Shown in pieces: positions 18,658 to 28,385 of a DNA stretch of 64,000 nt (positions within the stretch are counted from its first letter, which is position 1; every line of letters starts with the position of its first letter). The translations under genes and the position numbers were made by a program. Source of the DNA: Bibersteinia trehalosi (GTDB lineage Bacteria; Pseudomonadota; Gammaproteobacteria; Enterobacterales; Pasteurellaceae). The notes beneath the pieces are model-generated. The model was not told where the DNA came from and did not search any database. It was given only the letters and a program-made list of their open reading frames with translations. The stretch spans positions 124,001 to 188,000 of the forward strand of contig NZ_SMAM01000001.1 in the NCBI RefSeq assembly GCF_004346205.1. The letters are read 5' to 3'.

Positions 18658-18720
18658 TTATATGAAATAGTATAAAAATATATATGGTTATTTTAATCAC
18701 AATAATTTAATGATGTGTAA

Positions 18721-18783
18721 CCTTTTACAAATCCTAATTTTGTAGAGGATGAAAAAAGTACGGTTGGAACAGTATCAAAATAA
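18721..18783 (+). pseudogene. Short orphan fragment, possibly the tail of another FhaB toxin tip
   Basis: The frame between two stops reads PFTNPNFVEDEKSTVGTVSK. It ends 15 bases before the small membrane protein gene, just as a toxin tip precedes its immunity gene. Too short to assign; inference only. Confidence 0.3.
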
Positions 18784-18798
18784 AAAGGATGGTAAATA

Positions 18799-19017
18799 AT
18801 GATAAGAAATGTGATAGCAGTTCTTATTATTATGCTTATGTCCTATATATTGTGTTTTTTGGCGTTTGCGATAATTTTTGCTGCACTTGAGTTTATTCCA
18901 TTTGGCGGAGACATAAATGAATATCTCTTAGATTTAAAGGAAATTGCAGAGCGAAGTGTTATATTCAGTATCGTAGTAGGAATTAGATACTTCCTTTTAA
19001 TATTTTTCAAATTTTAG
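18799..19017 (+). CDS. Small inner-membrane protein, possible orphan immunity protein
   Basis: 72 residues behind aaaaaggatgg. Two hydrophobic segments flank a short acidic stretch (FGGDINEYLLDLKEIAERS), so it is probably an inner-membrane protein with two helices. I recognise no family. Its place between a toxin-tip remnant and fha remnants suggests an immunity protein against a different, lost toxin. A simple membrane protein of other function is equally possible. Confidence 0.5.
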   Translation: MIRNVIAVLIIMLMSYILCFLAFAIIFAALEFIPFGGDINEYLLDLKEIAERSVIFSIVVGIRYFLLIFFKF

Positions 19018-19059
19018 CAGTAAATCAACCGCTTGTTTGGTAAGAGCGAGGACGCTCGC

Positions 19060-19310
19060 ACCATCGGGGGGCAAAAGGTCAGGCAGCGAAGCAAGAAATG
19101 GAGAAAGCCATTAGAGAGTATATCGAGAAATAACATCCAACTATTTATCAAACGGCGGAGGATGTTTATCTGAAAGGGGGATTACGTTTGAGTGCCAAAT
19201 TGGTGTCGATGCAATTACGGTAGCAGTGGAGTATTAGAACGAGAGTTATTACAGAAAAGCCTCTGGTAAGTTGGCTAAAAATTTAAGCACAGCAGAATAA
19301 GCAGTGGTGT
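19060..19310 (+). pseudogene. Scattered remnants of fhaB-like coding sequence
   Basis: No intact frame, but broken pieces can be read: AKGQAAKQEMEKAIREYIEK, then TAEDVYLKGGLRLSAKLVS, then VEY(stop)NESYYRKASGKLAKNLS. The pieces lie in order on the plus strand and look like TpsA/CdiA body sequence. This accounts for the gap of about 400 bases between the small membrane protein and fadI. Confidence 0.4.
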
Positions 19311-19322
19311 TTACGTTTTAGC

Positions 19323-19369
19323 AAGCGGTGCGATTTGTGAAAAATTTTGCAAATCGTACCGCTTTCTTT
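19323..19369 (+). terminator. Terminator closing the toxin island, uptake-sequence based
   Basis: Stem aagcggtgcgatttg / caaatcgtaccgctt (one G-U) around a short A/T loop, followed by tctttt. Confidence 0.75.
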
Positions 19370-19420
19370 TACAGGCATGCTAGAATTAGCGCCATTTTTC
19401 GGTAGGCAGCTTACTTTTCT

Positions 19421-20725
19421 ATGGCAAAACAGCATCTTTTAACTGTGGGTGGCGAGCGTGTGGCAGTTGTCAGCGGCGTGCGTACGCCATTTGTCGATCG
19501 TGATGGGGGATTTAAATCTTCTTATGCGACAGATCTTGGTACTATGGTCACTAATGAACTTTTAAGTCGTAGTGCTTTAGCCCATCAGCAAATTGAGCAA
19601 TTAGTCTTTGGGCAGGTGATTCAGCAACCTGATATTCCCAATCCTGCACGGGAAATCGCTTTGGCATTGAATATGCCCACGACCCAATCTTATACGCTGA
19701 GTAGTTCTTGTCTTTCAGGGTTGCAAGCTTTGGTTAATGTTACTGGGAGCATTGTAAGTGGGTCGATTTCGGTTGGTATTGCAGGGGGGGCAGACTCAAT
19801 TTCTAATGCACCATTTAGTATTAGTCCGCGAGTGGTTTATCAGCTGAAGAATATTTTGAAAGCACCGACTTTAGAAGAAAAATATCGTCGGTTTAGAGCC
19901 TTTTCTTGGCGAGATTTAAAGCCGCATTCAGTGGATTTGAAAGACTATATGACTCGGCTTTCTGTTGCTGAAATTTCGGAACAGATGGCTCAACAGTTTC
20001 ATATTAGTCGTGCAGATCAAGATGCGTTTGCGCGCCAGTCCAATATTAAGGCTCAAGATGCTTGGAAAATTGGGCTGTTTAAAGAAGAAGTCATCCAGGC
20101 ATTCCCTCGTCCTTATACTGATTTTGTGGTATCAGATACTCTGTCTTCACAAGCCTGCCGTATGCGTTTTTATGAGCGTGCACCGACAATGCTAAATAAA
20201 AGCTATGCCACTGTGACAGAAGCTAATATTCCAAAAGTAAAAGATGGGGCGGCGGCTGTGCTGTTAATGCGTGAGAATAAAGCAAAGGATTTGGGATTAC
20301 AGCCTTTGGGGTATATTCGTAGCTATGCGGTTACTGGTAACGATATTTGGCAAAACATGTTTATGGGAGCGGTCATCTCAAGTAACGAAGCGTTGAAACG
20401 AGCAAACTTAGCTCTGCAAGATATGGATTTAATTGATATTCATGAAACTTCAGCCAGTCAAATTTTGGCGAATATGCAATTGTTCGAGAGTGAAAAATTT
20501 GCAAAAGATCAGCTAAATCGTACCGCTTGTTTGGGACGAATTGATATGAGCAAGTTAAATATAAATGGTGGCTCAATTGCTTTTGGTAACCCGAGAGCAG
20601 CAACTAGCCTACGTATTTTAATCCAATCATTGTATGGCTTAAAACGACGAGGTGGCGGCTTATCATTAGTGGCTTCTAGTGGATTAGGTGGATTAGGTGC
20701 GGCAATGGTACTGGAGAGCGAATAG
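19421..20725 (+). CDS. fadI: FadI-like thiolase with altered catalytic residues
   Basis: 434 residues, co-linear with E. coli FadI (436), the 3-ketoacyl-CoA thiolase subunit of the anaerobic fatty-acid oxidation complex. The acyl-accepting Cys97 is kept (SSSCLSG), and so is the His of HETSA (341). However, the GHPxAATGAR motif reads GNPRAATSLR, so the catalytic His is Asn390. The C-terminal catalytic Cys (ACAAGGLG in E. coli) is Ser420 (ASSGLGGLG). Family thiolases need these residues for deprotonation, so normal thiolysis is doubtful. The next gene, fadJ, starts 8 bases later and shows parallel losses. The start has no clear Shine-Dalgarno site. Confidence 0.85.
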   Translation: MAKQHLLTVGGERVAVVSGVRTPFVDRDGGFKSSYATDLGTMVTNELLSRSALAHQQIEQLVFGQVIQQPDIPNPAREIALALNMPTTQSYTLSSSCLSGLQALVNVTGSIVSGSISVGIAGGADSISNAPFSISPRVVYQLKNILKAPTLEEKYRRFRAFSWRDLKPHSVDLKDYMTRLSVAEISEQMAQQFHISRADQDAFARQSNIKAQDAWKIGLFKEEVIQAFPRPYTDFVVSDTLSSQACRMRFYERAPTMLNKSYATVTEANIPKVKDGAAAVLLMRENKAKDLGLQPLGYIRSYAVTGNDIWQNMFMGAVISSNEALKRANLALQDMDLIDIHETSASQILANMQLFESEKFAKDQLNRTACLGRIDMSKLNINGGSIAFGNPRAATSLRILIQSLYGLKRRGGGLSLVASSGLGGLGAAMVLESE

Positions 20726-20733
20726 GATAGTGT

Positions 20734-22878
20734 ATGGAATTAAATCAAACGCAAATTGAACAAACGCAATCTGCTTTCCAAGTGGAAATTGACCGTAATA
20801 GGATTGCGATTGTGACCATTGATGCCCCAAATAGTATATTGAATTGGTTGCCAGATAATTTTGTGGATGCACTGAGAGAAGTGATTGGTACCGTGATTTA
20901 TCAGCAAGCGCGTGGGGTTATTTTAGTCTCTGGTAAGCCAAATCATTTTATTCAAGGCTATCGACCAAGCCATTTATTGTCATTGAGCCGAGAACAACTC
21001 ATTGCATTTTCAAATAATGCTCAACTGGTGATGCGAGAAATTAATACGTTAAAAATGCCAGTGATTGCAGTGATTGATGGTGAATGCTATGGCTTAGGTT
21101 TGGAGCTCGCTCTTGCGTGTGATTATCGTATTGCCAGTGAATCAGTGCATACTCGTTTTTCTATGCCGCAAGTGCGTTCGGGTATTTTGCCTTTTGCTGG
21201 CGGTACACAACGTTTAACGCGTTTAATTGGTTTGCCAAATGCCATGACAATGTTGCTTTCAGGGCAGAAAATTGGGGCTGAGAAAGCATTAAGTTTGGGA
21301 CTGGTCGATAAATTAATTCCCGCTTCTAATTTATTTGAAACGGCGTATTCTCTCTTGCTCAACAACCAAGTGCAAAAAATTGACCATAAACGACCGCTTG
21401 TCCGTTTTAAGCACTGGCGTAAACAGATTGAATCTATTCCATTGATTCGTAATAAATATCTTGCCATGGTCGAGAATCGGGTATGGTATAAAACTTTTGG
21501 TAATTATCCTGCGGTAACAAAATTATTAGAGCTGTTAAAAGAACCTCATTTTAAGCAAGGATTGGCATTGGAGCAGCAGGCTCTGGCTGAATTGCAAGCT
21601 ACTGAGCAAGCAAGAGTGTTGATCAATCTAAAAGTCACAGAGCGGGAAATGAAATCGCAATATGTCAATTTGGCACAAGTGCAAGATGTAAAGCAGGTAA
21701 GTATTCTTGGTAGTGGCTATATGGGGGCTGGGATTGCGTATATTACGGCAAACTATGCCCAAATTCCTGTGCGGATTAAAGATATTCATCCACTAGGCAT
21801 TCAAAAGGCTTTGCGTTCTTGCTATTTGCTAATGCAAAAAGCGGTGAATCAAAAACGTATTTCGCATGGAAATATGATTCAGCGAATGAATTTAATCACA
21901 GGCGGAGAGCGTTTATTAGCGGCTAAATCGACTGATTTTATTATCGAAGCCGTCTATGAAAATTTGGAACTAAAACAGCAAATGGTGCGAGAGAGTGAAG
22001 CGTATTATAGCGAAAATACGATTTTTGCCACGAATACTTCAACCTTTGCAATTCGTGATATTGCATCAGTGGCAAAGCGTCCAGAAAATGTGATTGGTTT
22101 GCACTATTTTAGCCCTGTGACTAAACGGAAAATGGTTGAGATAGTCCCTCATGAAAAAACTTGTGAGAACACCGTTGCAACCGCGATTCATTTTGCTATT
22201 CAGCAAGGTAAAATTCCGCTACTAGTTTCTGATAGTGAAGGCTTTTTTATCAATCGTATTTTAACGCCCTACCTATTAGAAGCGATTGAATGTGTGGTGG
22301 AAGGGGAGGCAATTGAATTTATCGATCGTTCACTGCTGGAATTTGGTTTTAAAATTGGGCCTTTGGCAATGATCGATGAAATCGGCTTAGACGTATTGGC
22401 AAAATCTATCCCTGCGATGGTAGAAAAGCTGGGCGAACGATTTAGTTTGCCGGAAAAAGTAACGTATTTGATCGATAACGATCGTAAAGGGCGCAAAAAC
22501 CGTCGTGGTTTTTATCTTTACGACAGCAAAGGTAAACGTAGCCAAGAAGATAAAAGTATTTATCATGTGATGGAAACCATCACGACCAATGATCTTGAAG
22601 CGGAGCAGATTGCCCGTCGTTGTTTGTTGCGTATGATTAATGAGGCGTGCTGGTGTTTGCAAGATAAGGTGATTCGTAGTACCGATGAAGGCAATGTTGC
22701 TTCGGTATTTGGGGTGGCGTTCCCTGATTTTCGTGGCGGCATTTATGCTTATATCGAAAAAATTGGGGCAAGTGAGATCGTAAATCAGCTTCGTAAACAT
22801 GTTCAGATTTACGGTAGCCGTTTTGAGCCATGTGAATGGCTAATCAAACAGGCTGAACAAGCGGTACAAAATCAATAA
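20734..22878 (+). CDS. fadJ: FadJ-like multifunctional protein with a degenerate hydratase half
   Basis: 714 residues, as in E. coli FadJ. The N-terminal crotonase-like domain should hydrate enoyl-CoA. Here the oxyanion motif AGADI is replaced by QGYRP (residues 74-78), and the second catalytic Glu (LPEVQLG) is Gln146 (MPQVRSG), while Glu124 in GLGLELALAC is kept. The second half, 3-hydroxyacyl-CoA dehydrogenase, looks intact: NAD motif GSGYMGAGIA, FIIEAVYENLELKQQM, GLHYFSPV with catalytic His, and the C-terminal DRKGRKNRRGFYLY. With FadI it would form the alpha2beta2 complex. The present enzyme may only keep the dehydrogenase step or bind acyl-CoA. Confidence 0.87.
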   Translation: MELNQTQIEQTQSAFQVEIDRNRIAIVTIDAPNSILNWLPDNFVDALREVIGTVIYQQARGVILVSGKPNHFIQGYRPSHLLSLSREQLIAFSNNAQLVMREINTLKMPVIAVIDGECYGLGLELALACDYRIASESVHTRFSMPQVRSGILPFAGGTQRLTRLIGLPNAMTMLLSGQKIGAEKALSLGLVDKLIPASNLFETAYSLLLNNQVQKIDHKRPLVRFKHWRKQIESIPLIRNKYLAMVENRVWYKTFGNYPAVTKLLELLKEPHFKQGLALEQQALAELQATEQARVLINLKVTEREMKSQYVNLAQVQDVKQVSILGSGYMGAGIAYITANYAQIPVRIKDIHPLGIQKALRSCYLLMQKAVNQKRISHGNMIQRMNLITGGERLLAAKSTDFIIEAVYENLELKQQMVRESEAYYSENTIFATNTSTFAIRDIASVAKRPENVIGLHYFSPVTKRKMVEIVPHEKTCENTVATAIHFAIQQGKIPLLVSDSEGFFINRILTPYLLEAIECVVEGEAIEFIDRSLLEFGFKIGPLAMIDEIGLDVLAKSIPAMVEKLGERFSLPEKVTYLIDNDRKGRKNRRGFYLYDSKGKRSQEDKSIYHVMETITTNDLEAEQIARRCLLRMINEACWCLQDKVIRSTDEGNVASVFGVAFPDFRGGIYAYIEKIGASEIVNQLRKHVQIYGSRFEPCEWLIKQAEQAVQNQ

Positions 22879-22904
22879 TTTTTTACAAAATAAAAGGAAA
22901 CATT

Positions 22905-24272
22905 ATGAAATTTTCTAAAATTGCCTTATCAGTTGCTGCTATTGTTAGTGTTATTGCAGTAGGCGGAAGCTGGTACACAGGAAAACAAGCCGAAAGCCGT
23001 TATCAACAGTTGGTAGAGCTTTCGAATAAGCAACTTAAAGGGCTAGAAAGTCATGGCATTTTCGCTGAAATTAAAGATGTAAAATTAGAGCGTCATTTTT
23101 TTAGTTCGGATGTGGCTTATCGTTTAGAAGCTAAAGTTGATGGTGAGAAATTTGTCGTAGATGGGCAAGATAAGCTCTATCACGGGCCATTCCCATTAAA
23201 TCGATTAAGCCAATTCAAATTATTCCCTGTTGTTGCCAGTTTACAATCAAAATTCATTTTACCAGAGCAATGGCAGCAAAAATTGCAACGTACGGAATTA
23301 GGAGAAGGTGTTGCTGATTTTGCTTATAGTGGTGCGATTGATGGTGTATTTACTGTTCCCGCATTGAGTTATCAAGAAGATATGGGCGATAAGCTTGAGC
23401 TTGCCGATGTTACGATGAAATATAGCTATCACCAGAATTTGAACGGGGGACAAGGGGAGATCTCGACTGATCTCGTGAAGCTTTCTGATGATTACGGTAG
23501 TCATACTGAGATTTCAGGGGTGACTTACCATTTTGATTATAAGCCAAATTCAAATTATGCTTTGCTGGGCGATAGTAATGCTAAAGTCAACGTTAAGCAG
23601 ATCAAAGGTGGTAAAGGAGATAGTATTGAAATAAAAGATTTTGAATTAGACTTTGACGGCAAAGTGGAAGGAGAGCGAGCTTTATCGGATGTTTTACTAA
23701 GCTTTAAGTCGTTAATGGTTAATGGCACAAATAATTTCGGTTCAATGCAGTTGAAAAGTGATTGGAATGTGGATGCCGCACTTTATCAGCAATTTTTAGA
23801 TTTAAGTGCTTCTGGTGAAGTTGAGACAGAAATCATTGGCGATGTGATGCTGAAATTATTGGCTAAACAAGCAAGTTTCAACATTAAAGCACTTAAATTA
23901 GAGAATAAAGGCGGTAAAGCAAATTCAGCACTCTCATTGAATTTTAATACATTTTCTCCAGAAAAATTCGCTAATACTGACTTAACGAATGTGTTAAAAG
24001 CATTAAGACAATCTTCTTTAGATGTTGCTTTAGATAGAGATTATGTCGCTCATCTTATGCAAGCGGGGGGGGATTCAAAAGAAGATGCCCAAAAAGCGGC
24101 TGAAGAATTCTTTGCGACATTGAAAATGTTTTCCCTTGTATCGCAAGAAGAAAATAGAGCAAAATTGGCATTAGCCATTGATAATGGCAAAGTCACATTA
24201 AATGGCAAAGCGCTATCAGATGATGATTTGCAAGGATTATTATTTATGTTAGCAATGATGGCTGCTTTTTAA
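22905..24272 (+). CDS. YdgA family protein (DUF945)
   Basis: 455 residues behind aaaagga. An N-terminal hydrophobic helix ([21 protein letters not shown]) is followed by the family start [12 protein letters not shown] and a long periplasmic domain. The C terminus ([21 protein letters not shown]) is typical of the family. Its role is not known to me; E. coli YdgA-type proteins sit in the inner membrane facing the periplasm. It lies 26 bases after fadJ and 19 before ttcA, so the genes may be co-transcribed. Confidence 0.8.
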   Translation: MKFSKIALSVAAIVSVIAVGGSWYTGKQAESRYQQLVELSNKQLKGLESHGIFAEIKDVKLERHFFSSDVAYRLEAKVDGEKFVVDGQDKLYHGPFPLNRLSQFKLFPVVASLQSKFILPEQWQQKLQRTELGEGVADFAYSGAIDGVFTVPALSYQEDMGDKLELADVTMKYSYHQNLNGGQGEISTDLVKLSDDYGSHTEISGVTYHFDYKPNSNYALLGDSNAKVNVKQIKGGKGDSIEIKDFELDFDGKVEGERALSDVLLSFKSLMVNGTNNFGSMQLKSDWNVDAALYQQFLDLSASGEVETEIIGDVMLKLLAKQASFNIKALKLENKGGKANSALSLNFNTFSPEKFANTDLTNVLKALRQSSLDVALDRDYVAHLMQAGGDSKEDAQKAAEEFFATLKMFSLVSQEENRAKLALAIDNGKVTLNGKALSDDDLQGLLFMLAMMAAF

Positions 24273-24291
24273 ACGGAAAGTAAAAATTTTT

Positions 24292-25215
24292 ATGACTGAA
24301 AAAAAAGAACAATACAACTTAAATAAACTTCACAAACGCTTACGCCGTAATGTTGGCAATGCGATTGCAGATTTCAATATGATTGAGAATGGCGATAAAG
24401 TGATGGTGTGTCTTTCAGGCGGGAAAGATAGCTATACTTTATTGGATATTCTGCTTAATCTTCGCCTAAATGCTCCAATTCATTTTGATATTGTGGCAGT
24501 TAATTTAGACCAAAAACAACCAGGGTTTCCTGAACACGTTTTGCCAGAATATCTTGAAAGCATTGGGGTAGAGTACAAAATCGTGGAAGAGAATACTTAC
24601 GGCATTGTGAAAGAGAAAATTCCAGAAGGAAAAACGACTTGTTCGCTCTGTTCGCGCTTACGTCGGGGCATTTTATATCGTACCGCAACTGAACTCGGGG
24701 CAACTAAAATCGCACTTGGTCACCATCGTGATGATATGCTGGAAACGCTCTTTTTAAATATGTTCTACGGCGGTAAATTAAAATCAATGCCACCTAAGTT
24801 AATGAGTGATGATGGTAAGCAGATTGTGATTCGTCCTCTTGCGTATTGTAAAGAGAAAGATATTGAGCGTTATGCTGAGGCAAAAGCGTTTCCGATTATT
24901 CCATGTAATTTGTGCGGTTCACAGCCGAATTTGCAGCGCCAAGTGGTTAAAGAAATGTTACAAACTTGGGATCGTCAATATCCAGGACGTATTGAAACGA
25001 TGTTCTCGGCATTACAAAATGTGGCACCATCGCATTTGTGTGATCCAAATCTCTTTGATTTCAAAAATATCAAGCGTGGGCGATTGCCAGAAGGTATTGA
25101 AGGAGATATTGCCTTTGATAAAGCAGAAATTCCAGCCGTGCCAGCGGTACAAGATGAAGATGATGAAATTCGAGATTATCGAGGAAATGGAGTGATTAGC
25201 TTTAAAGCGGTATAA
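24292..25215 (+). CDS. ttcA: tRNA 2-thiocytidine(32) synthetase TtcA
   Basis: Inserts sulfur at cytidine 32 of some tRNAs, using ATP and an iron-sulfur cluster. 307 residues. The PP-loop SGGKDS adenylates the tRNA, and the two cysteine pairs CSLC and CNLC that bind the cluster are present. Additional family segments: [21 protein letters not shown] and [14 protein letters not shown]. Start ATG at 24292; the upstream Shine-Dalgarno site is weak (ggaaag). Confidence 0.96.
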   Translation: MTEKKEQYNLNKLHKRLRRNVGNAIADFNMIENGDKVMVCLSGGKDSYTLLDILLNLRLNAPIHFDIVAVNLDQKQPGFPEHVLPEYLESIGVEYKIVEENTYGIVKEKIPEGKTTCSLCSRLRRGILYRTATELGATKIALGHHRDDMLETLFLNMFYGGKLKSMPPKLMSDDGKQIVIRPLAYCKEKDIERYAEAKAFPIIPCNLCGSQPNLQRQVVKEMLQTWDRQYPGRIETMFSALQNVAPSHLCDPNLFDFKNIKRGRLPEGIEGDIAFDKAEIPAVPAVQDEDDEIRDYRGNGVISFKAV

Positions 25216-25295
25216 AATTGAAAAAATTTTGCAAAACCGTTGCTTTTCCATATGGGCTAAGTTATATTCTCATTCATTCAATTTTGGAGCTAATT

Positions 25296-25340
25296 ATGAA
25301 CACATTGAACACTCTGCATCATCACCATTTCCCTGAATAG
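25296..25340 (+). CDS. Histidine leader peptide (HisL-like) for the downstream transporter
   Basis: A 14-residue ORF, MNTLNTLHHHHFPE, with four consecutive His codons, behind ttggagc. Stalling at these codons when charged tRNA-His is scarce would prevent the terminator at 25418 from forming. A hairpin tcggaag/cttccga (25363-25380) lies between and is a candidate pause or antiterminator element. The controlled gene is a transporter, not hisG, so this leader should tie histidine supply to uptake. Confidence 0.85.
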   Translation: MNTLNTLHHHHFPE

Positions 25341-25417
25341 TCTTTCGGGCGTTTTGGTATGTTCGGAAGATAACTTCCGAGCGAGAGTGTTAGAATTAGC
25401 TAGCAAATACTGATTTC

Positions 25418-25454
25418 ACCCCTTGGAAGTTTACTTTCGAGGGGTTATTTTTTA
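25418..25454 (+). terminator. Attenuator terminator of the histidine leader
   Basis: Stem accccttgga / ttcgaggggt (10 bp with two G-U pairs) followed by tattttttat, located 78 bases after the leader peptide stop and about 50 before the transporter gene. Confidence 0.8.
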
Positions 25455-25502
25455 TCTCTGGATTGAATATTTTGCGTTTAATTTAATAAAGAGGACAAAT
25501 AC

Positions 25503-26873
25503 ATGTTATCGAACGAAGTCGTTATCTCGATTATCGTGTTGCTCGCATTAAGCTTAATGCGGATCAACGTGGTAATTGCGTTGATCATTGCTGCTTTAAC
25601 TTGCGGCATTATTGGCAATGCTGGCAATGGTATGGCATTAGGCGAAGCGCTAAATGCGACTGTGAAGAGCTTTACTGGTGGTTTAGGTGGTGGCGCTGAA
25701 ACTGCAATGAATTATGCGGTGTTAGGGGCATTTGCTGTTGCTTTATCAAAATCAGGCGTAACGGATTTACTCGCCTATAAAGTAATTAAAGCTTTTGGCA
25801 AACGGCCGTCAGGGCGCTCAGTCTTTTGGTTTAAATACACGGTGTTATTTACGTTAGTTGCGTTTTCAATTTCCTCACAAAATGTTATCCCTGTTCATAT
25901 TGCTTTTATTCCAATCGTTGTGCCACCTTTATTGGGTGTAATGAATCAGTTAAATATTGATCGTCGAGCGGTAGCTTGTGCCATCACATTTGGTCTAACA
26001 GCAACCTATATGTTTATTCCTGCAGGCTTTGGTCAGATCTTTATTGAAAATATTTTGGTGAAAAATATTAATCAAGCCGGCGAGGCTTTTCAGCTTTCTG
26101 CGGATTTAGCCAGTGTTGCCAAAGCGATGAGTATTCCTGTCATGGGAATGGTATTGGGCTTATTATTTGCTTTATTTGTAAGTTATCGTAAGCCAAGAAG
26201 CTATATTGCTCGTGTTGAAGTAACACAAGATGATTTAGCAAATAGAGTGGCAAAGGTTTCTCAATTTCATATTGCAGTAAGTATTGCTGCAATTGTTGCA
26301 ACCTGTGTGGTACAGTTGAGTTGTAATTCTACCATTTTAGGGGGCTTAGTAGGTTTAATTATTTTTGCAGCAGGTGGCGTATTTAAGCTTAAACAGAGTA
26401 ATGACATTTTCCAAGATGGTTTACGCTTAATGGCGATGATTGGCTTTGTCATGATTGCAGCCTCTGGGTATGCTAGTGTAGTGAATTCTACAGGTGGTGT
26501 GTCAGCATTAGTTGAGAGCCTAAGCAGTGCAATTAGTAGCAAGGAAACCGCTGCATTTCTAATGTTATTAGTCGGCTTATTGGTGACAATGGGGATTGGC
26601 TCTTCCTTCTCAACGGTGCCGATTTTGGCTTCAATCTATGTGCCTTTGTGTGTTTCTTTCGGTTTTTCACCGCTTGCCACGATTGCCATTGTTGGTGTTG
26701 CAGCAGCACTTGGCGATGCAGGGTCACCGGCTTCCGATTCTACCTTAGGCCCAACATCAGGCTTAAATGCAGATGGTAAGCACGATCACATTTGGGATTC
26801 TGTTGTGCCGACTTTCTTGCACTATAATATTCCGCTTTTAGTGTTTGGTTGGATTGCGGCAATGGTGTTATAA
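25503..26873 (+). CDS. Antiporter-like permease, predicted histidine transporter (YuiF type)
   Basis: 456 residues with about 11-12 membrane helices, in the Na+/H+ antiporter-like (NhaC/CitMHS related) group. Recognisable stretches include GGLGGGAETAMNYAVLGAFA, SISSQNVIPVHIAFIPIVVPP and the re-entrant motif GDAGSPASDSTLGPTSGLN. Nothing in the sequence alone proves the substrate; the His leader and attenuator directly upstream make histidine by far the best guess, as proposed by comparative genomics for Pasteurellaceae relatives. Ribosome site gagga. It is monocistronic, with a terminator just after. Confidence 0.82.
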   Translation: MLSNEVVISIIVLLALSLMRINVVIALIIAALTCGIIGNAGNGMALGEALNATVKSFTGGLGGGAETAMNYAVLGAFAVALSKSGVTDLLAYKVIKAFGKRPSGRSVFWFKYTVLFTLVAFSISSQNVIPVHIAFIPIVVPPLLGVMNQLNIDRRAVACAITFGLTATYMFIPAGFGQIFIENILVKNINQAGEAFQLSADLASVAKAMSIPVMGMVLGLLFALFVSYRKPRSYIARVEVTQDDLANRVAKVSQFHIAVSIAAIVATCVVQLSCNSTILGGLVGLIIFAAGGVFKLKQSNDIFQDGLRLMAMIGFVMIAASGYASVVNSTGGVSALVESLSSAISSKETAAFLMLLVGLLVTMGIGSSFSTVPILASIYVPLCVSFGFSPLATIAIVGVAAALGDAGSPASDSTLGPTSGLNADGKHDHIWDSVVPTFLHYNIPLLVFGWIAAMVL

Positions 26874-26892
26874 TCCACTTGTTTTTTAATAG

Positions 26893-26921
26893 ACCGCTTG
26901 CTTTGCAAGCGGTTTGTTTTT
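26893..26921 (+). terminator. Terminator made of a paired uptake sequence
   Basis: Perfect 9-bp stem accgcttgc / gcaagcggt with loop ttt, then tttgttttt. Confidence 0.85.
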
Positions 26922-26937
26922 ACAGGAAATTTGCAAA

Positions 26938-27741
26938 ATGAAATTTATCTCTTTTAATATTAATGGCTTACGCGCTAGACCTCATCAGCTTGAAGCGATT
27001 ATTGAAAAACACCAACCAGATGTGCTGGGTTTGCAAGAAATCAAAGTGGCAGATGAAGATTTTCCCTATGATTTAGTTAGTCATTTGGGCTATCACGTTT
27101 TCCATCATGGGCAGAAAGGGCATTATGGCGTTGCATTATTAACTAAGCAAAAGCCATTAGCAGTACGTAAGGGGTTCCCTACGGATGCCGTTGATGCACA
27201 AAAACGAATGATTATGGCAGATATCGAAACACCATTTGGCATACTTACTGTATTAAATGGCTATTTTCCTCAAGGGGAAAACCGTAGTCACGAAACAAAA
27301 TTCCCTGCAAAAAAGAAATTCTATGCGGATTTACAGCACTATTTAGAAAGTGAATTGAAACCTGAAAATCCAATCGTGATTATGGGCGATATGAATATTA
27401 GCCCAACAGATTTAGATATTGGCATAGGCGAGCCAAACCGTAAACGTTGGTTACGTGATGGCAAATGTTCTTTTTTACCAGAAGAAAGAGCGTGGTTAGC
27501 AAAGCTGCACGGTTATGGCTTGGTGGATACTTTCCGAGCAATGCATCCAGCTACTGAAGATAAATTTTCATGGTTTGATTATCGCTCAAAAGGGTTTGAT
27601 GATAATCGTGGTTTACGTATTGACTTAGTTTTAGCATCTCACTCACTGGCTGACCGCTGTGTGGAAACAGGAATTGATTTAGAAATTCGAGCAATGGAAA
27701 AACCATCTGATCATGCGCCAGTCTGGGCGGTATTTAAATAA
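26938..27741 (+). CDS. xthA: Exodeoxyribonuclease III
   Basis: AP endonuclease and 3'-5' exonuclease of base-excision repair. 267 residues from the ATG at 26938 (E. coli 268); codons upstream of this ATG overlap the preceding terminator. The EEP fold motifs are present: [19 protein letters not shown] (catalytic Glu), [33 protein letters not shown] (Asp, Asn), RIDLVLAS and the final [10 protein letters not shown] with catalytic His. Single-gene unit bounded by terminators on both sides. Confidence 0.96.
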   Translation: MKFISFNINGLRARPHQLEAIIEKHQPDVLGLQEIKVADEDFPYDLVSHLGYHVFHHGQKGHYGVALLTKQKPLAVRKGFPTDAVDAQKRMIMADIETPFGILTVLNGYFPQGENRSHETKFPAKKKFYADLQHYLESELKPENPIVIMGDMNISPTDLDIGIGEPNRKRWLRDGKCSFLPEERAWLAKLHGYGLVDTFRAMHPATEDKFSWFDYRSKGFDDNRGLRIDLVLASHSLADRCVETGIDLEIRAMEKPSDHAPVWAVFK

Positions 27742-27746
27742 TTGCT

Positions 27747-27782
27747 AACGGCTTAGAAGTAATTCTAAGCCGTTATTTTTTT
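27747..27782 (+). terminator. xthA terminator
   Basis: Stem aacggcttaga / tctaagccgtt followed by attttttt. Confidence 0.88.
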
Positions 27783-27812
27783 GATCTATTTCTCATTTTT
27801 TCTTTTTCCCTC

Positions 27813-27860
27813 TTGTTATTCCTCATACAAAAGCCTATGCTATGGAGCATATTTTTGCTC
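27813..27860 (+). promoter_or_regulatory. Promoter and possible operator of the sialic-acid cluster
   Basis: TTGTTA (27813-27818) and TATGCT (27836-27841) with 17-base spacing predict a start near 27848. An inverted repeat gagca-tatttt-tgctc (27845-27860) covers that start, a typical repressor position. It may be the site of the RpiR-type regulator encoded two genes downstream. Inference. Confidence 0.4.
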
Positions 27861-27887
27861 ATGTAATGTAAGAGTGGAGCAAAATAA

Positions 27888-28385
<498 letters not shown>

